Numbered from the stretch's first letter, positions 10,480-19,488 are shown. The stretch is 64,000 nt of DNA from Neptuniibacter sp. CAU 1671 (GCF_029222905.1 NZ_JARHUE010000005.1:220816-284815), one strand, 5' to 3'. Notes: generated by a model not told the origin, from the sequence alone. Program-made: numbers and translations.

Positions 10480-10511
10480 AAAAAAGCCCTGATAAATCAG
10501 GGCTTTTTTAT
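10480..10511. terminator. Bidirectional terminator
   Basis: AAAAAGCCCTGAT-AA-ATCAGGGCTTTTTT: perfect stem flanked by A and T runs, lying between convergent genes (hypothetical at 9741 and ilvE), so usable from both sides. Confidence 0.9.
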
Positions 10512-10525
10512 GCAGGATTGCAGGC

Positions 10526-11524
10526 TCAGACGTCCGTTAACCATCCATGACGATCTTCTGCACGGCCCCACTGAATATCATTCAGTGCTTTACGCAGCTT
10601 CAGTGTAGTTGCACCCACGCCACCGTCGCCCACTGCGTATTCCTGATCGTGATAGATCAGGGTACCCACCGGTGCCAACACCGCCGCCGTACCCGACAGG
10701 GCTGCTTCACAACCGGGCTTGGCGGCCCGCTCCAGCAGCTCTTCTACTGTCAGGTCACGCTCAGACACCTTCATGCCCAGATCCCGGGCCAGTGTCAGAA
10801 TGGAGTCACGGGTAATGCCGTGCAGGAAGCTCTCATCCAGACCTTTAGTGATCACCTCATTGCCATCAATCAGCAGGAAGTTTGCTGCGCCGGTTTCCTG
10901 AATGTCCCCATTCGGGCAGAACAACACCTGGTCAACGTTATATTGTGCCTTCGCACGCAGGGTCGGACGCAGGGCACTGGCGTAGTTACCGCCACTTTTG
11001 ATCATGCCGTTGTGTGGCGCACAGCGCAGACCATTATCCTCCACCAGCAAACGTAGCGGACGGTCACCGCCAGCAAAGTAGTCGCCTACCGGAGACAGCA
11101 GGATATACAGGCAGGAGGTCAGTGAAGGCGCCGCGGCCTTACCAATGGCGGGCTCAGTCCCGAAGTGCGTAGGACGGATATACATAGAACCCGGAGGTGC
11201 CGGTACGTCCGCCGCAAAACGTTTGACCCCTTCGCGGATCATGGCGGTAACCTGAGCCTCATCCAGTGCTGGCAGAGACAACAACCGACTGCTCTGCGCC
11301 AGACGCGCAACGTTGCGGTCGATGCGGAAAATTTTGACGCTGCCATCTTCATGACGAAACGCCTTCAGGCCCTCAAAACAGGTGCTGGCATAGTGCAGCA
11401 CATGAGCACCCGGGTGCAGCTGCAAGCTATCACTTGGCACCATCTCAGGCGTGCTCCAGGCTGAACCATCAAACCAAGAGATCGCCATTTCTGGCATGAA
11501 TACGGTACCAAATGCAGTTGCCAT
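10526..11524 (-). CDS. ilvE: Branched-chain amino-acid aminotransferase
   Basis: PLP-dependent class IV aminotransferase for the last step of valine, leucine and isoleucine synthesis. The PLP lysine lies in the segment GMIKSGGNYASALRP; FEGLKAFRHEDGS and GTAAVLAPVG are other family segments. The frame extends 25 codons upstream, but the ATG at 11524 is preceded by AAGGAAGG at good spacing and gives a 332-aa protein with the usual N-terminus. Monocistronic: terminator just downstream, long intergenic region upstream. Confidence 0.95.
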   Translation of the reverse strand: MATAFGTVFMPEMAISWFDGSAWSTPEMVPSDSLQLHPGAHVLHYASTCFEGLKAFRHEDGSVKIFRIDRNVARLAQSSRLLSLPALDEAQVTAMIREGVKRFAADVPAPPGSMYIRPTHFGTEPAIGKAAAPSLTSCLYILLSPVGDYFAGGDRPLRLLVEDNGLRCAPHNGMIKSGGNYASALRPTLRAKAQYNVDQVLFCPNGDIQETGAANFLLIDGNEVITKGLDESFLHGITRDSILTLARDLGMKVSERDLTVEELLERAAKPGCEAALSGTAAVLAPVGTLIYHDQEYAVGDGGVGATTLKLRKALNDIQWGRAEDRHGWLTDV

Positions 11525-11872
11525 GTCACCTTCCTTACAGATTGTGCACCCCAAGCCGTTTTTGACTATATCTGGCTCAGGCATAAATAAGGGCCACATT
11601 GTAATCAGCCCGCCTAAAAAAGGGAATGACCCAACCCCGTCAACACCACGTATTTAAGGCTTTGGGGCTGCATCAAATGACTGGATCATGCACTTTGGCA
11701 AAAAATGAACTTCAGCCGGAAATCTGCAGACAAAGCCTGTAAACCGCCGGGTTAGCGTCCGGTTCTGTTGCTGTATTTAAGTGGAATCGTTAAGCTGCCT
11801 AAATCTCTAATTCATGGCTTTCAGACTGGCTGCTGAACGCAACAAAGAGGGATACAAATTCGAGGTGTTACA
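11525..11872. other. Intergenic region, ilvE / msrBA
   Basis: About 350 bases between divergent genes. It must hold both promoters, but I see no convincing -35/-10 pair, operator palindrome, leader peptide or small gene. Confidence 0.4.
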
Positions 11873-12739
11873 ATGACTTATAAAAAACTTACACCAGAAG
11901 AAGCCCGCATTATTCTTCACAAAGGCACCGAACGCCCATTTACCGGACAATATAATGAGCACTTTGAAACCGGTATCTATGCCTGCAGACAATGCGGCGC
12001 TCCACTTTACCGTTCCGAAGACAAATTTCCCTCCCATTGCGGCTGGCCCAGTTTTGACGATGAATTGCCAGGCGCGGTCCGACGTGAGCAGGATGCCGAT
12101 GGCCGACGCACTGAAATCCTCTGTGCTAACTGCGATGGGCATCTTGGGCATGTGTTTGAGGGCGAAATGCTCACCGCCAAAAACATTCGCCACTGTGTCA
12201 ATTCGGTATCAATGACCTTTATCAGCGCTGAAGAGCTGGCCGCAGAACAGGGCGCTGAACTACAAAAAGCCTATTTTGCCGGCGGCTGTTTCTGGGGCGT
12301 AGAGCACCTGCTGCAGCAAGTACCGGGCGTAATCGCCGTGGTATCCGGTTATATGGGTGGCCATCTGCCAAATCCTCGTTACGAGGAGGTGTGCAGCAAA
12401 ACCACCGGCCATCTGGAAACCGTTGAAGTCCTGTACGACCCATCAAAAGTAGATTTTGAGACGCTGGCCAAACTGTTTTTTGAAATCCATGACCCAACCC
12501 AGACGAACGGGCAGGGACCGGATATTGGTCCTCAGTATGCCTCTGCCATTTTCTGTCAGGATGAAACCGAAAAAGCCATTGCAGCAGGATTGATCGATCA
12601 GCTTAAAGCCAAGGGTTATCCCGTTGTTACTGAACTGCTGCCAATGTCACCCTTCTGGCCGGCTGAACCCTACCATCAGGATTACTACGCCAAAACCGGC
12701 AAAATTCCCTACTGCCATCGCTACCAGAAGCGGTTTTAA
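11873..12739 (+). CDS. msrBA: Fused methionine sulfoxide reductase MsrB-MsrA
   Basis: Repairs both R- and S-methionine sulfoxide. The N-terminal MsrB domain (about residues 1-120) has two zinc-binding CxxC pairs (ACRQCG and CANCDG) and the catalytic Cys in RHCVNS. The C-terminal MsrA domain (about 130-288) begins with its active-site motif GCFWG and carries GYMGGHLPNPRYEEVCSKTTGH and QYASAI. There is no signal peptide, so the enzyme is cytoplasmic, unlike the secreted MsrAB of Neisseria. Domain order is B then A. The start ATG has a GAGGTG ribosome site. The stop codon lies within a weak inverted repeat (AGAAGCG/CGCTTCT) that may serve as terminator. Confidence 0.95.
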   Translation: MTYKKLTPEEARIILHKGTERPFTGQYNEHFETGIYACRQCGAPLYRSEDKFPSHCGWPSFDDELPGAVRREQDADGRRTEILCANCDGHLGHVFEGEMLTAKNIRHCVNSVSMTFISAEELAAEQGAELQKAYFAGGCFWGVEHLLQQVPGVIAVVSGYMGGHLPNPRYEEVCSKTTGHLETVEVLYDPSKVDFETLAKLFFEIHDPTQTNGQGPDIGPQYASAIFCQDETEKAIAAGLIDQLKAKGYPVVTELLPMSPFWPAEPYHQDYYAKTGKIPYCHRYQKRF

Positions 12740-12792
12740 GCGCTTCTGATAGCGCCTTTTATTTGCACTGCATTAAAAATTTATACCACAGC

Positions 12793-12829
12793 AAAAAGTC
12801 GACTTTTTATTGAAATTGTCGACTTTTTA
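12793..12829. repeat. Perfect 16-bp palindrome plus partial direct copy
   Basis: AAAAAGTCGACTTTTT (12793-12808) is perfectly palindromic; a second copy of its right half, TGTCGACTTTTTA, begins at 12818, about two helical turns from the first GTCGAC. It lies in the AT-rich 230-base gap between msrBA and the RDD gene. It could be a regulator's operator for the RDD gene; no regulator is identifiable. Confidence 0.55.
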
Positions 12830-12967
12830 CTGCATATGACTCCATTTTTATCATATAAAACGTAATTTCATATTTTGATTGGCAAATATTTTTATTGCCA
12901 TTTAGCAGTTGCAGCATTATGGTCAAAAAATAACCTCTTTATCGATTGCTGTTGATGGAGGCCGACC

Positions 12968-13435
12968 ATGACACAACAGGAATATGCTGGATTCTGGGTT
13001 CGCAGCCTGGCGACCGGGGTGGATTTTTCTCTCACCCTGCTACTTTTTTCTGGCCCCTTGTTTTTACTCGATGACTCTCCTGATTGGGAGCTTCAGCCTG
13101 CCCAGCTTAAGTTTGACCCTGTTGACCTGTTATCGCATTACCTGCTGCCGTTTCTGATTACCGTCGGCTTCTGGCTCCGCTTTCTCGCCACCCCCGGCAA
13201 GCTCCTGACGGGTCTTAAAATTGTCGATGCCAATACCGGTTCCCGCATGCACCTGCGCCAGGCGGTGATTCGCTATATCAGCTATCCACTGGCAATGCTG
13301 CCGCTGGGCCTGGGCATTTTCTGGATCCTGCGTGACCGCAAAAAACAGGGCTGGCATGACAAGCTTGCTGGCACTGTGGTCATCCGTGAACGTCGTGTCA
13401 GCTTTCCCATCGACGTCCAGCCCGGTCCGGGTTAG
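12968..13435 (+). CDS. RDD-family membrane protein
   Basis: Small inner-membrane protein (155 aa) of the RDD family: an early Arg-Asp pair in a hydrophobic helix (WVRSLATGVDFSLTLLLF), a second hydrophobic segment (HYLLPFLITVGFWLRFLAT), the conserved TPGKLLTGLKIVDANTG loop, a third helix (YISYPLAMLPLGLGIFWI) and the C-terminal HDKLAGTVV motif. Function of the family is uncertain; some members influence ion or osmotic stress. A GGAGG site precedes the ATG. It lies 55 bases before the MOSC gene. Confidence 0.88.
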   Translation: MTQQEYAGFWVRSLATGVDFSLTLLLFSGPLFLLDDSPDWELQPAQLKFDPVDLLSHYLLPFLITVGFWLRFLATPGKLLTGLKIVDANTGSRMHLRQAVIRYISYPLAMLPLGLGIFWILRDRKKQGWHDKLAGTVVIRERRVSFPIDVQPGPG

Positions 13436-13490
13436 TTGCGACTCTTTGCATCCTGAACAACACTTAGAACTCTGACACAGGAGTTCTCGG

Positions 13491-14123
13491 ATGACACTCA
13501 GTTCAAGGATCGACCAGATTTACATTGGCCAGTTACAGCAGATTGGCCCGTCGCAGACACCGACAGGGATCTTCAAGTCCGCTTACAATGAACCGGTACT
13601 CCTGACTCCAGAGGGGCTTGAAGGCGATATTCAAGTAGACCGCCGTGTGCATGGCGGGCCGGAAAAAGCGCTTTACCACTTTCCTGCCGAGAACTACGCC
13701 CTGCTGAAACAGGCACTGCCTCATCTGGAAGCATCATTTATTCCCGGCAGCATCGGCGAAAACATCTCATCCCATGGCCTGACCGATGAAACCGTGCATA
13801 TTGGGGATATATTTCGCATTGGGTCCGCACTGGTTCAGGTTTCTCAACCACGCCGCCCGTGCTGGAAGGTAAATCACAAATACGGCAACGGCCATATCGC
13901 CGCGTTACTGATGTCTCAGGGCATTTCTGGCTGGTATTACCGGGTACTTGAACCAGACACACTGACCAATAACGATCCCATCACCCTGATCGAGCGCCTG
14001 CCAGACAGTATTTCCGTGGCTGAGATATGGCAGCGTTTTGTGGAGCGTCTGCAGAAAAGATTGCCCGTAGAAGCCATCAATCGGGATATTCCGGGCCTGT
14101 CTGATGAGTGGAAGTTTGAATAG
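13491..14123 (+). CDS. MOSC-domain protein (YiiM-like)
   Basis: 210 aa, a single MOSC domain with the YiiM C-terminal helical extension. VHGGPEKALYHFPAENY and GSIGENIS are hallmark segments, and the conserved Cys is in QPRRPCWK. In the family these proteins handle molybdenum cofactor-linked sulfur and reduce N-hydroxylated bases or drugs. The AGGAG site is well placed before the ATG. Confidence 0.9.
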   Translation: MTLSSRIDQIYIGQLQQIGPSQTPTGIFKSAYNEPVLLTPEGLEGDIQVDRRVHGGPEKALYHFPAENYALLKQALPHLEASFIPGSIGENISSHGLTDETVHIGDIFRIGSALVQVSQPRRPCWKVNHKYGNGHIAALLMSQGISGWYYRVLEPDTLTNNDPITLIERLPDSISVAEIWQRFVERLQKRLPVEAINRDIPGLSDEWKFE

Positions 14124-14170
14124 TGCCACGCAGAATTCATCAACTCATTGTGGCACAGGGTTAAAGATGA

Positions 14171-14692
14171 TCAGCTTTCTTCTGTCGGCGGCAGCAGGAC
14201 GCTGTCAATGACATGCACATAACCATTGCAGGCTTCAATATCGGGTATCAGCACCTGTGCGTCGTTGACATTAAATGACACACCATCGCTGTCGAGCTCA
14301 ACAAACGCCTTATTCAGCATCTGCATCTTATCCTTGGCAAAAATCTCTTCAGAGTCACGCGAACCATAGGCGACATGATAAAGCAGAATATTTGGCACCG
14401 CAGATAACTGCTCATCAGTAAGCTCTGGATTCAGGACATCGCCCAGCTCGGTTTCAATAGCAAAGCCGATCGCTTTAAATGCATCATCCGTAGGCGCAAA
14501 CACCGTAAAATTTCGATTGGTATTCAGGTCATTCGCTAACCCAAATGCGGTGACCGCCTGAACCAGAATTTCAAACCGATCATCATTGACAGCAATATCG
14601 ACAATCGAAGCAGCACCTTCCGATTTACAGTTTCCCGCCAGGGCGGAACCACTTATTACCAGACCAGCGGCAAGAGCCATTATTTTTTTCAT
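14171..14692 (-). CDS. Secreted fasciclin-domain protein
   Basis: 173 aa with a Sec signal peptide (MKKIMALAAGLVISGSALA, cut before GNCKSE) and one fasciclin (FAS1) domain: the H1 box NFTVFAPTDDAFKAI, the central YH motif in LLYHVAYG, and the H2-like end NGYVHVIDSVLLPP. Two cysteines (in NCKSE and EACNGY) could form a disulfide. FAS1 domains mediate cell or surface adhesion; the ligand here is unknown. AGGAG precedes the ATG. It diverges from the PAS chemoreceptor gene. Confidence 0.9.
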   Translation of the reverse strand: MKKIMALAAGLVISGSALAGNCKSEGAASIVDIAVNDDRFEILVQAVTAFGLANDLNTNRNFTVFAPTDDAFKAIGFAIETELGDVLNPELTDEQLSAVPNILLYHVAYGSRDSEEIFAKDKMQMLNKAFVELDSDGVSFNVNDAQVLIPDIEACNGYVHVIDSVLLPPTEES

Positions 14693-14920
14693 GATCGTTC
14701 TCCTGCGTTTTTGAGTGACGTAACAGAATAGGGACTACACACCTGCGCTGTTACGGACAGACAAAAACAACAGATCAAAAAAAGTACAGCTTTTACCGTT
14801 CATGCGCGCTCCGCATAACTGCATACAGAAAAACCTAATTGCGATTCGACTATTCAAGAATTTGCCGATATAACCTAGATGGACAAAAAGTTTTGCGGTG
14901 CAGCAAAGGAGTTGTGATTC

Positions 14921-16234
14921 ATGTGGAGCAAATTCAAAACCGGAAACAAGCAAAGCAAAGCCCCCGAAAACACCCCCGATATAACGCGACAACTGGAAAA
15001 CTCGCTGAACGCAATTACCCAGTGTGTCGCCACGATTGAATTCACACCCCAGGGCGACATCCTGAATGCAAACCACCTATTTCTTGAAACAGTGGGTTAC
15101 TCCCTGGCAGACGTTGTCGGCCGGCATCATCGCATGTTCTGCGAAAGCGACTATGCAAACTCACCTGAGTACACCGCTTTCTGGACCCGGCTAAGTCAGG
15201 GCCAGAGCGCACAAGGAAGTTTCTTACGCTACGGTAAAAACGGCCGTCAGCTCTGGCTTGAAGCGACCTACATACCCGTTGAGCAAGACGGTCAGGTAAT
15301 TAAAGTCATTAAACTGGCCAACGACATCACCGCCACCAAACAACAGCTGAATTATCAGCATTACCTGCAGGCAGCGCTGGATAAAAGCTTTGCTGTGATT
15401 GAGTTTGATACATCAGGCAACATTCTCACGGCTAACCAGAACTTCCTGGACACCATGGGCTATTCACTGCCAGAGATTGAGGGCAAACATCACCGGATGT
15501 TCTGCGACGAGGTTTTTTATCGCCAACACCCCGATTTCTGGAAGCACCTGGCCTGCGGTCATTACCAGAGAGGTATGTATTTGCGGCTAGCCAAAGGTGG
15601 ACGCCGTATCTGGCTTGAAGCCAGTTACAACCCGATCTTTGATTTTGCGGGCAAGGTCAGCAAAATCGTTAAATTTGCCACCAACATTACTGACCGGATT
15701 GAATCACAAAAACAGATTCAGTCTGTGGTTCAGCAGTCTTCAGAAGAGACTGTGACCATTTCAGAACAGGCGATGTCCGTGCTGCAGGAGAGCAGTCAAA
15801 TCGCCCAGCAGATAGAACAGACCGTGGCTCAGGCACACGAGATGATGCGTCAGCTCAGTCAGACCTCCTCGGAAGTGACCTCTATTGTGACCACAATTGA
15901 AGATATCTCAAGCCAGACCAATCTGCTGGCCCTGAACGCCGCCATTGAAGCGGCCCGCGCGGGTGAATTTGGTCGAGGGTTCAGCGTGGTTGCAGACGAA
16001 GTTCGCGCGCTGGCCCACAAAACCAGTCAGTCCACAGTCAGAATTGGTGGCCTTGTCAGTGAAAATGACAAGCTCTCCAGTTCGGTTGCAGGGATTGTCG
16101 ATACAATTCGCCAGCAAACACAACGCAGTACAGCATTGATGGATCAGGCCACGGCAATTTTGGATGATGTACGTGAAGGTGCCGTCCGGGTTGCAGAAAA
16201 CGTCAGCCACAGCATCCATACCGAAACAGAATAG
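14921..16234 (+). CDS. Soluble PAS-PAS methyl-accepting chemotaxis-type sensor (BdlA-like)
   Basis: 437 aa without membrane segments. Two tandem PAS domains (about residues 30-140 and 150-262) share the same signature: a GYS...GxHHRMFC segment, FW, G-F/MYLR and a W-LEA-YxP strand, so they arose by duplication. The C-terminus (about 263-437) is a receptor signalling hairpin with the tip [20 protein letters not shown] and [11 protein letters not shown]. The layout matches BdlA of Pseudomonas aeruginosa, which controls biofilm dispersion, but energy-taxis receptors have the same parts. Ligand (haem or flavin) is inference. AAAGGAG site upstream; hairpin terminator downstream. Confidence 0.88.
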   Translation: MWSKFKTGNKQSKAPENTPDITRQLENSLNAITQCVATIEFTPQGDILNANHLFLETVGYSLADVVGRHHRMFCESDYANSPEYTAFWTRLSQGQSAQGSFLRYGKNGRQLWLEATYIPVEQDGQVIKVIKLANDITATKQQLNYQHYLQAALDKSFAVIEFDTSGNILTANQNFLDTMGYSLPEIEGKHHRMFCDEVFYRQHPDFWKHLACGHYQRGMYLRLAKGGRRIWLEASYNPIFDFAGKVSKIVKFATNITDRIESQKQIQSVVQQSSEETVTISEQAMSVLQESSQIAQQIEQTVAQAHEMMRQLSQTSSEVTSIVTTIEDISSQTNLLALNAAIEAARAGEFGRGFSVVADEVRALAHKTSQSTVRIGGLVSENDKLSSSVAGIVDTIRQQTQRSTALMDQATAILDDVREGAVRVAENVSHSIHTETE

Positions 16235-16244
16235 AGCTTAATAC

Positions 16245-16270
16245 CAGCTCACCCGTGGGCGGGTGAGCTG
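16245..16270. terminator. Hairpin between convergent genes
   Basis: Ten-base perfect stem CAGCTCACCC / GGGTGAGCTG with a six-base loop, between the PAS receptor and the convergent recombinase-like gene. Neither side has a long T run, so it may act as a weak intrinsic terminator or an mRNA 3' stabiliser. Confidence 0.65.
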
Positions 16271-16281
16271 TATCTCATGTT

Positions 16282-16857
16282 CTATACCACCGGACTAACA
16301 TCCGGTGGTAATCCAGAGGTACTCTCTCGACAGGCGCGTTTGACTGTCGCAACAGACACGTCGAAATGACTCGCCGTCTCCAAAATACTGGCCCGATTTT
16401 CCTCACGCCAGCGATAGAGCAAATCGTAATCAATCTTGCGGCGTCGCCCCGTGGGTCGCTCGGCCCGATGATTATTTTCTTCGCAGCTTGAATCACTGCC
16501 ACATGGCGCTGGATTCGCCGGCATCGACTCGATAACACCCACCACCGCCAGAACGGCTTTTAATGCGTTGGCTGGCAGTTTGATTCCCTGAAGATGACAG
16601 TAAACAGAAACCTTTTTCTTACTCAATTTGCGCAAGCGACTGACAATCTCGTCTGCACTGCTGCCCAGATCATGCAGATCAAACAGAGCAACTGTATCCT
16701 CTGGCCACAGATAATTCAGCAACTTGTCAAAGACTCGCGTCTCGCCATCCTCCAGCTTCTCCTGAAACCATCTGCCAACTGGCACACCTGTTTCAACGGT
16801 TTCACGCTGCTTCTTGAGTTTAACCTCACCTTTGCGCAGATAACCCACGACCGCCAT
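16282..16857 (-). CDS. Serine-recombinase-like protein lacking the catalytic residues
   Basis: 191 aa. It aligns along its whole length with small Tn3/gamma-delta-type resolvases: GYLR at the N-terminus, EDTVALFDLHDLGSSADE matching the core EGDVILVKKLDRLGRD, VLAVVGVIES matching the dimer-helix start, and a C-terminal helix-turn-helix GRRRKIDYDLLYRW...SVATVKRACRES. However the nucleophile Ser10 position is Gly10 (YLRKG instead of YARVS), and the two catalytic arginines of the DRLGR motif are replaced by Asp63 and Ser66. It should bind DNA but not recombine it, so a regulator or structural role is likely (inference). It has a ~25-residue polar insert before the HTH. Divergent from the gene at 17202. 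Confidence 0.75.
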   Translation of the reverse strand: MAVVGYLRKGEVKLKKQRETVETGVPVGRWFQEKLEDGETRVFDKLLNYLWPEDTVALFDLHDLGSSADEIVSRLRKLSKKKVSVYCHLQGIKLPANALKAVLAVVGVIESMPANPAPCGSDSSCEENNHRAERPTGRRRKIDYDLLYRWREENRASILETASHFDVSVATVKRACRESTSGLPPDVSPVV

Positions 16858-17201
16858 TCTGTTTCACTATCCCTTTTAAAAACAAACGTATATTCAACCA
16901 CTCAGGCGGTCTGGGGATTATTTCAGTTTTGTGAAATTTCGTTTCAACGGGCATTTAAAGCTCAGAGCTTCTTTGCGCAAACCGAGATGTTCGACTCATT
17001 GATATCAAACCAACCGCAAGCGGAGAGGGGAGGTAATGTTTAAGCCGATGAGACCATTTTTTCGCTTTTAATGATTTTTACAGCTTAATGCTGAATTTAA
17101 GCGGAATTTAGCCACGATAACACACTGTTCAAAAAATGCATTAATGTTGCAATTTGTGCATTTTGTAATACTATTTATAAAAAACATGCGCAATTAAACA
17201 G
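16858..17201. other. AT-rich intergenic region between the divergent pair
   Basis: About 340 bases between the pseudo-recombinase and the gene at 17202. The right half is strongly A+T rich, with TTGCAA (17147-17152) and a loose TACTAT 16 bases on as a weak promoter candidate for 17202. Short repeats of TGCA are present (AATGCATTAATG, TTGTGCATTTTG). No gene or tRNA seen. Confidence 0.45.
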
Positions 17202-17783
17202 ATGAACTCATTGAACCAGCTACTTCAAGCCGCCGAAGCCTTTAAACCATCCAAAGCACATCTGGCTCCCTATAAAGACGTCATCATCAGACTGAGAAGC
17301 AAAGGTGCCTCCTGGAGGGAGATCGCAAAGTTTCTGCATAACGAAGCCAATCTTGAGGTGGAGCACACCAAAATTGCCAGAACGGCGGCAAGCTGGAACA
17401 TTGAGTCTGACCTGACGGCATCACTGCCATTAACCACTGACTTTCTTCACTGCCTGAATACCACACTGTTCTCACATGAAGAGAAACAGATGTTGTTGTC
17501 GCATTACTATGCCCCCCATCGCACCGTCTCCTATTCACAGCTTGCTCAACTGTGCGGACACGATTCCAGCCGACAGGCCAGACAAGGCTACAGCGAGCTG
17601 GGCAAAAAACTCTGTGATGCTTTACAGTTTGCACCGCTGAACGACGCCTCCGGGCGACCGTCATATACCAGCATCATCGGCATCAAACACAGCTATACCC
17701 GCCTGAAAGATGAATACCAGCTAATCATGCATCATGCCCTGAGTGATGCGATACGCCAGCTGATAGAGGAAGGGCGCCTGTAA
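17202..17783 (+). CDS. Hypothetical protein with HTH-like N-terminus
   Basis: 193 aa, not recognised as a named family. Residues about 25-65 (IIRLRSKGASWREIAKFLHN...KIARTAASW) look like a helix-turn-helix of the kind seen in small plasmid and mobile-element regulators. The middle (about 95-135, YSQLAQLCGHDSSRQARQGYSELGKKLC) resembles a helical module often fused to HNH nucleases; no HNH residues follow here. The C-terminus is helical. No clear ribosome site precedes the ATG (CAATTAAACAG). It faces away from the recombinase-like gene, suggesting the two form a regulatory pair. Confidence 0.65.
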   Translation: MNSLNQLLQAAEAFKPSKAHLAPYKDVIIRLRSKGASWREIAKFLHNEANLEVEHTKIARTAASWNIESDLTASLPLTTDFLHCLNTTLFSHEEKQMLLSHYYAPHRTVSYSQLAQLCGHDSSRQARQGYSELGKKLCDALQFAPLNDASGRPSYTSIIGIKHSYTRLKDEYQLIMHHALSDAIRQLIEEGRL

Positions 17784-17914
17784 GCTGATTACCCACACCC
17801 ACTCTGCACATAAACAGCCGCAGGTTTTATTTAAAACCATCACGCAGATTTCACGGTTCCAGACACCGGCGGGCAGGGTATACTGCGCGGGTTAATTTAT
17901 AACGGGTTAAATTC

Positions 17915-18457
17915 GTGGCTCAGAACGCAACTATCTTCAAAGCGCAGCTAACAATAGCGGACATGGACCGGCATTATTACGCTGATCACACGCTGACACT
18001 GGCGCTGCACCCTTCCGAAACCGAAGAGCGCATGATGATGCGAATTCTGGCGTTTATCATGCATGCCAGCGAACAACTGGAATTCACCCGGGGGCTGGCG
18101 GCTGATGACGAACCCGACCTGTGGCAAAAAAGCTATTCCGATGAGATTGAGCTCTGGATTGACGTTGGACTGCCCAGTGACAAGCGCATCCGTAAAGCCT
18201 GCAACCGTTCTAAGCAGGTTATCATCCTAACCTATGGTTCCGACCAGGCCGTCAAGCCGTGGTTAACTTCCATCCAGTCTGAACTGAACCGGCAGGACAA
18301 TCTGACTCTGCTGCGTATCCCCGTTGAGCAGAGCAATACACTGACCCAACTGGCATCTCGCAATATGAACCTGCAATGCAATCTTCAGGATAACGAGGTG
18401 TGGATTAGCAGCGATAAAGGGACTGCGACTGTAGAGGTAGAAAGGATTGGTAATTGA
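17915..18457 (+). CDS. yaeQ: YaeQ family protein
   Basis: 180 aa, the typical YaeQ length, with the family N-terminus MAQNATIFKAQLTIADMDRH and the DDEPDLWQKSYSDEIELWIDVG segment. The fold is related to PD-(D/E)XK nucleases, and the D...E..ID residues fit that. Cellular role is poorly defined. Starts with GTG at 17915; a TATACT hexamer at 17879-17884 may be its -10. Confidence 0.93.
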   Translation: MAQNATIFKAQLTIADMDRHYYADHTLTLALHPSETEERMMMRILAFIMHASEQLEFTRGLAADDEPDLWQKSYSDEIELWIDVGLPSDKRIRKACNRSKQVIILTYGSDQAVKPWLTSIQSELNRQDNLTLLRIPVEQSNTLTQLASRNMNLQCNLQDNEVWISSDKGTATVEVERIGN

Positions 18458-18729
18458 TATACCCAATCAAACTTCCGGGGCTATACAACCCGAACCTCAG
18501 ACTAAAAATCTACCTAACACGTAGCACTGTTGATTGATCCTGAGCCTCCGGTCCCATACTCACCCGCTGACAACCCATTGAGTCCCAAAACATATCTGAG
18601 TATTCTGGTGCTTAAACATTCATTTCCGCGAGAATGGCTGCTCTCACATCAAACGACAGACTCAGGAATGCAATGTGACTTGTTAAGGTCTGATCAGGTT
18701 CGCTGATTAATACTTCCAGGAGCTACCCC
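18458..18729. other. Intergenic region, yaeQ / PAP2 gene
   Basis: About 270 bases with no convincing gene. It must contain the promoter of the PAP2 gene; the only clear element is the AGGAG site at its right end (18720-18724 region). Confidence 0.4.
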
Positions 18730-19488
18730 ATTACTACTTTTCGTTCTACCTACACGGCTCTGAGCCTTATTTTGCTAGCTTTACTCGTGGGCACGGCTCA
18801 GGCTGGTAATTCAGTACCAATACGTTACCCCGACAGCGCCTGGGACCCTCGTGTACTTACCACTCTCCAAAAAGGCCCCTTATATCTTGGTACAGAGGTA
18901 GAGTTTAATCTGCCAGCCCCACCTGCCAATGACAGTGCGACCACCCGCCAGGAATTGGAAACATTGCGTGAGTACCAAAAACATGGCCGCAGCCAGGAGC
19001 AGATTGAGAAGATCTATGCAGAGGCTGCGGCTGGCGAATTTTCCGAGATCTACCTTGAGGGTGGACCCTTTACCCCGGCCATGAAACGAGCAGCGGCTCA
19101 TGTACTGAAAATGGCTGATCACGAAAGTCAGTATTTTATTATCAGAGACAAGCACCGTTTTGCTCGCCCACGCCCTTCTCAACTGGCAACCGATCTGACA
19201 CTGGTGGTCGATAATCCTGGCCATGCAGCCTATCCCTCCGGGCATGCCACCCAGTCAATGCTGATGTCACTGATTGCAGCAGAGATTGATCCAGCGCATG
19301 CAGAAGAATACGAACGCTATGCGAAGTCCATTGCTCAACGCCGCGAGATTGCCGGGGTACATTACCCCAGTGATAGTGAGGCGGGTCAGTTGCTGGCCAA
19401 ACGTCTCTTGCCAGCCCTAATGAATGTGCCTGATTTCAAAGAAGCATTAACAGAAGCGCAGAATCAGTTCCGATCGCTAAGCCAGTAG
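18730..19488 (+). CDS. Secreted PAP2-family acid phosphatase, apparent ATT start
   Basis: Periplasmic phosphatase of the PAP2/class A acid phosphatase superfamily. All three signature motifs are present: DKHRFARPRP, AYPSGHAT and QRREIAGVHYPSD. The first ordinary start in frame is TTG at 18772, but that would cut the signal peptide in half. Reading from ATT at 18730 gives a complete Sec signal (TTFRSTYTALSLILLALLVGTAQA, cut before GNSVP) and places a CCAGGAGC ribosome site eight bases upstream. No ATG or GTG is available, so AUU initiation is the best reading; a sequencing error at this base is the alternative. Conservative start: 18772. Confidence 0.82.
   Translation: MTTFRSTYTALSLILLALLVGTAQAGNSVPIRYPDSAWDPRVLTTLQKGPLYLGTEVEFNLPAPPANDSATTRQELETLREYQKHGRSQEQIEKIYAEAAAGEFSEIYLEGGPFTPAMKRAAAHVLKMADHESQYFIIRDKHRFARPRPSQLATDLTLVVDNPGHAAYPSGHATQSMLMSLIAAEIDPAHAEEYERYAKSIAQRREIAGVHYPSDSEAGQLLAKRLLPALMNVPDFKEALTEAQNQFRSLSQ

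Noticed and set aside
12739..12780. Strong terminator after msrBA
   Set aside because: The AGAAGCG/CGCTTCT repeat spans the stop codon and has no proper T run; too weak to list as a terminator.
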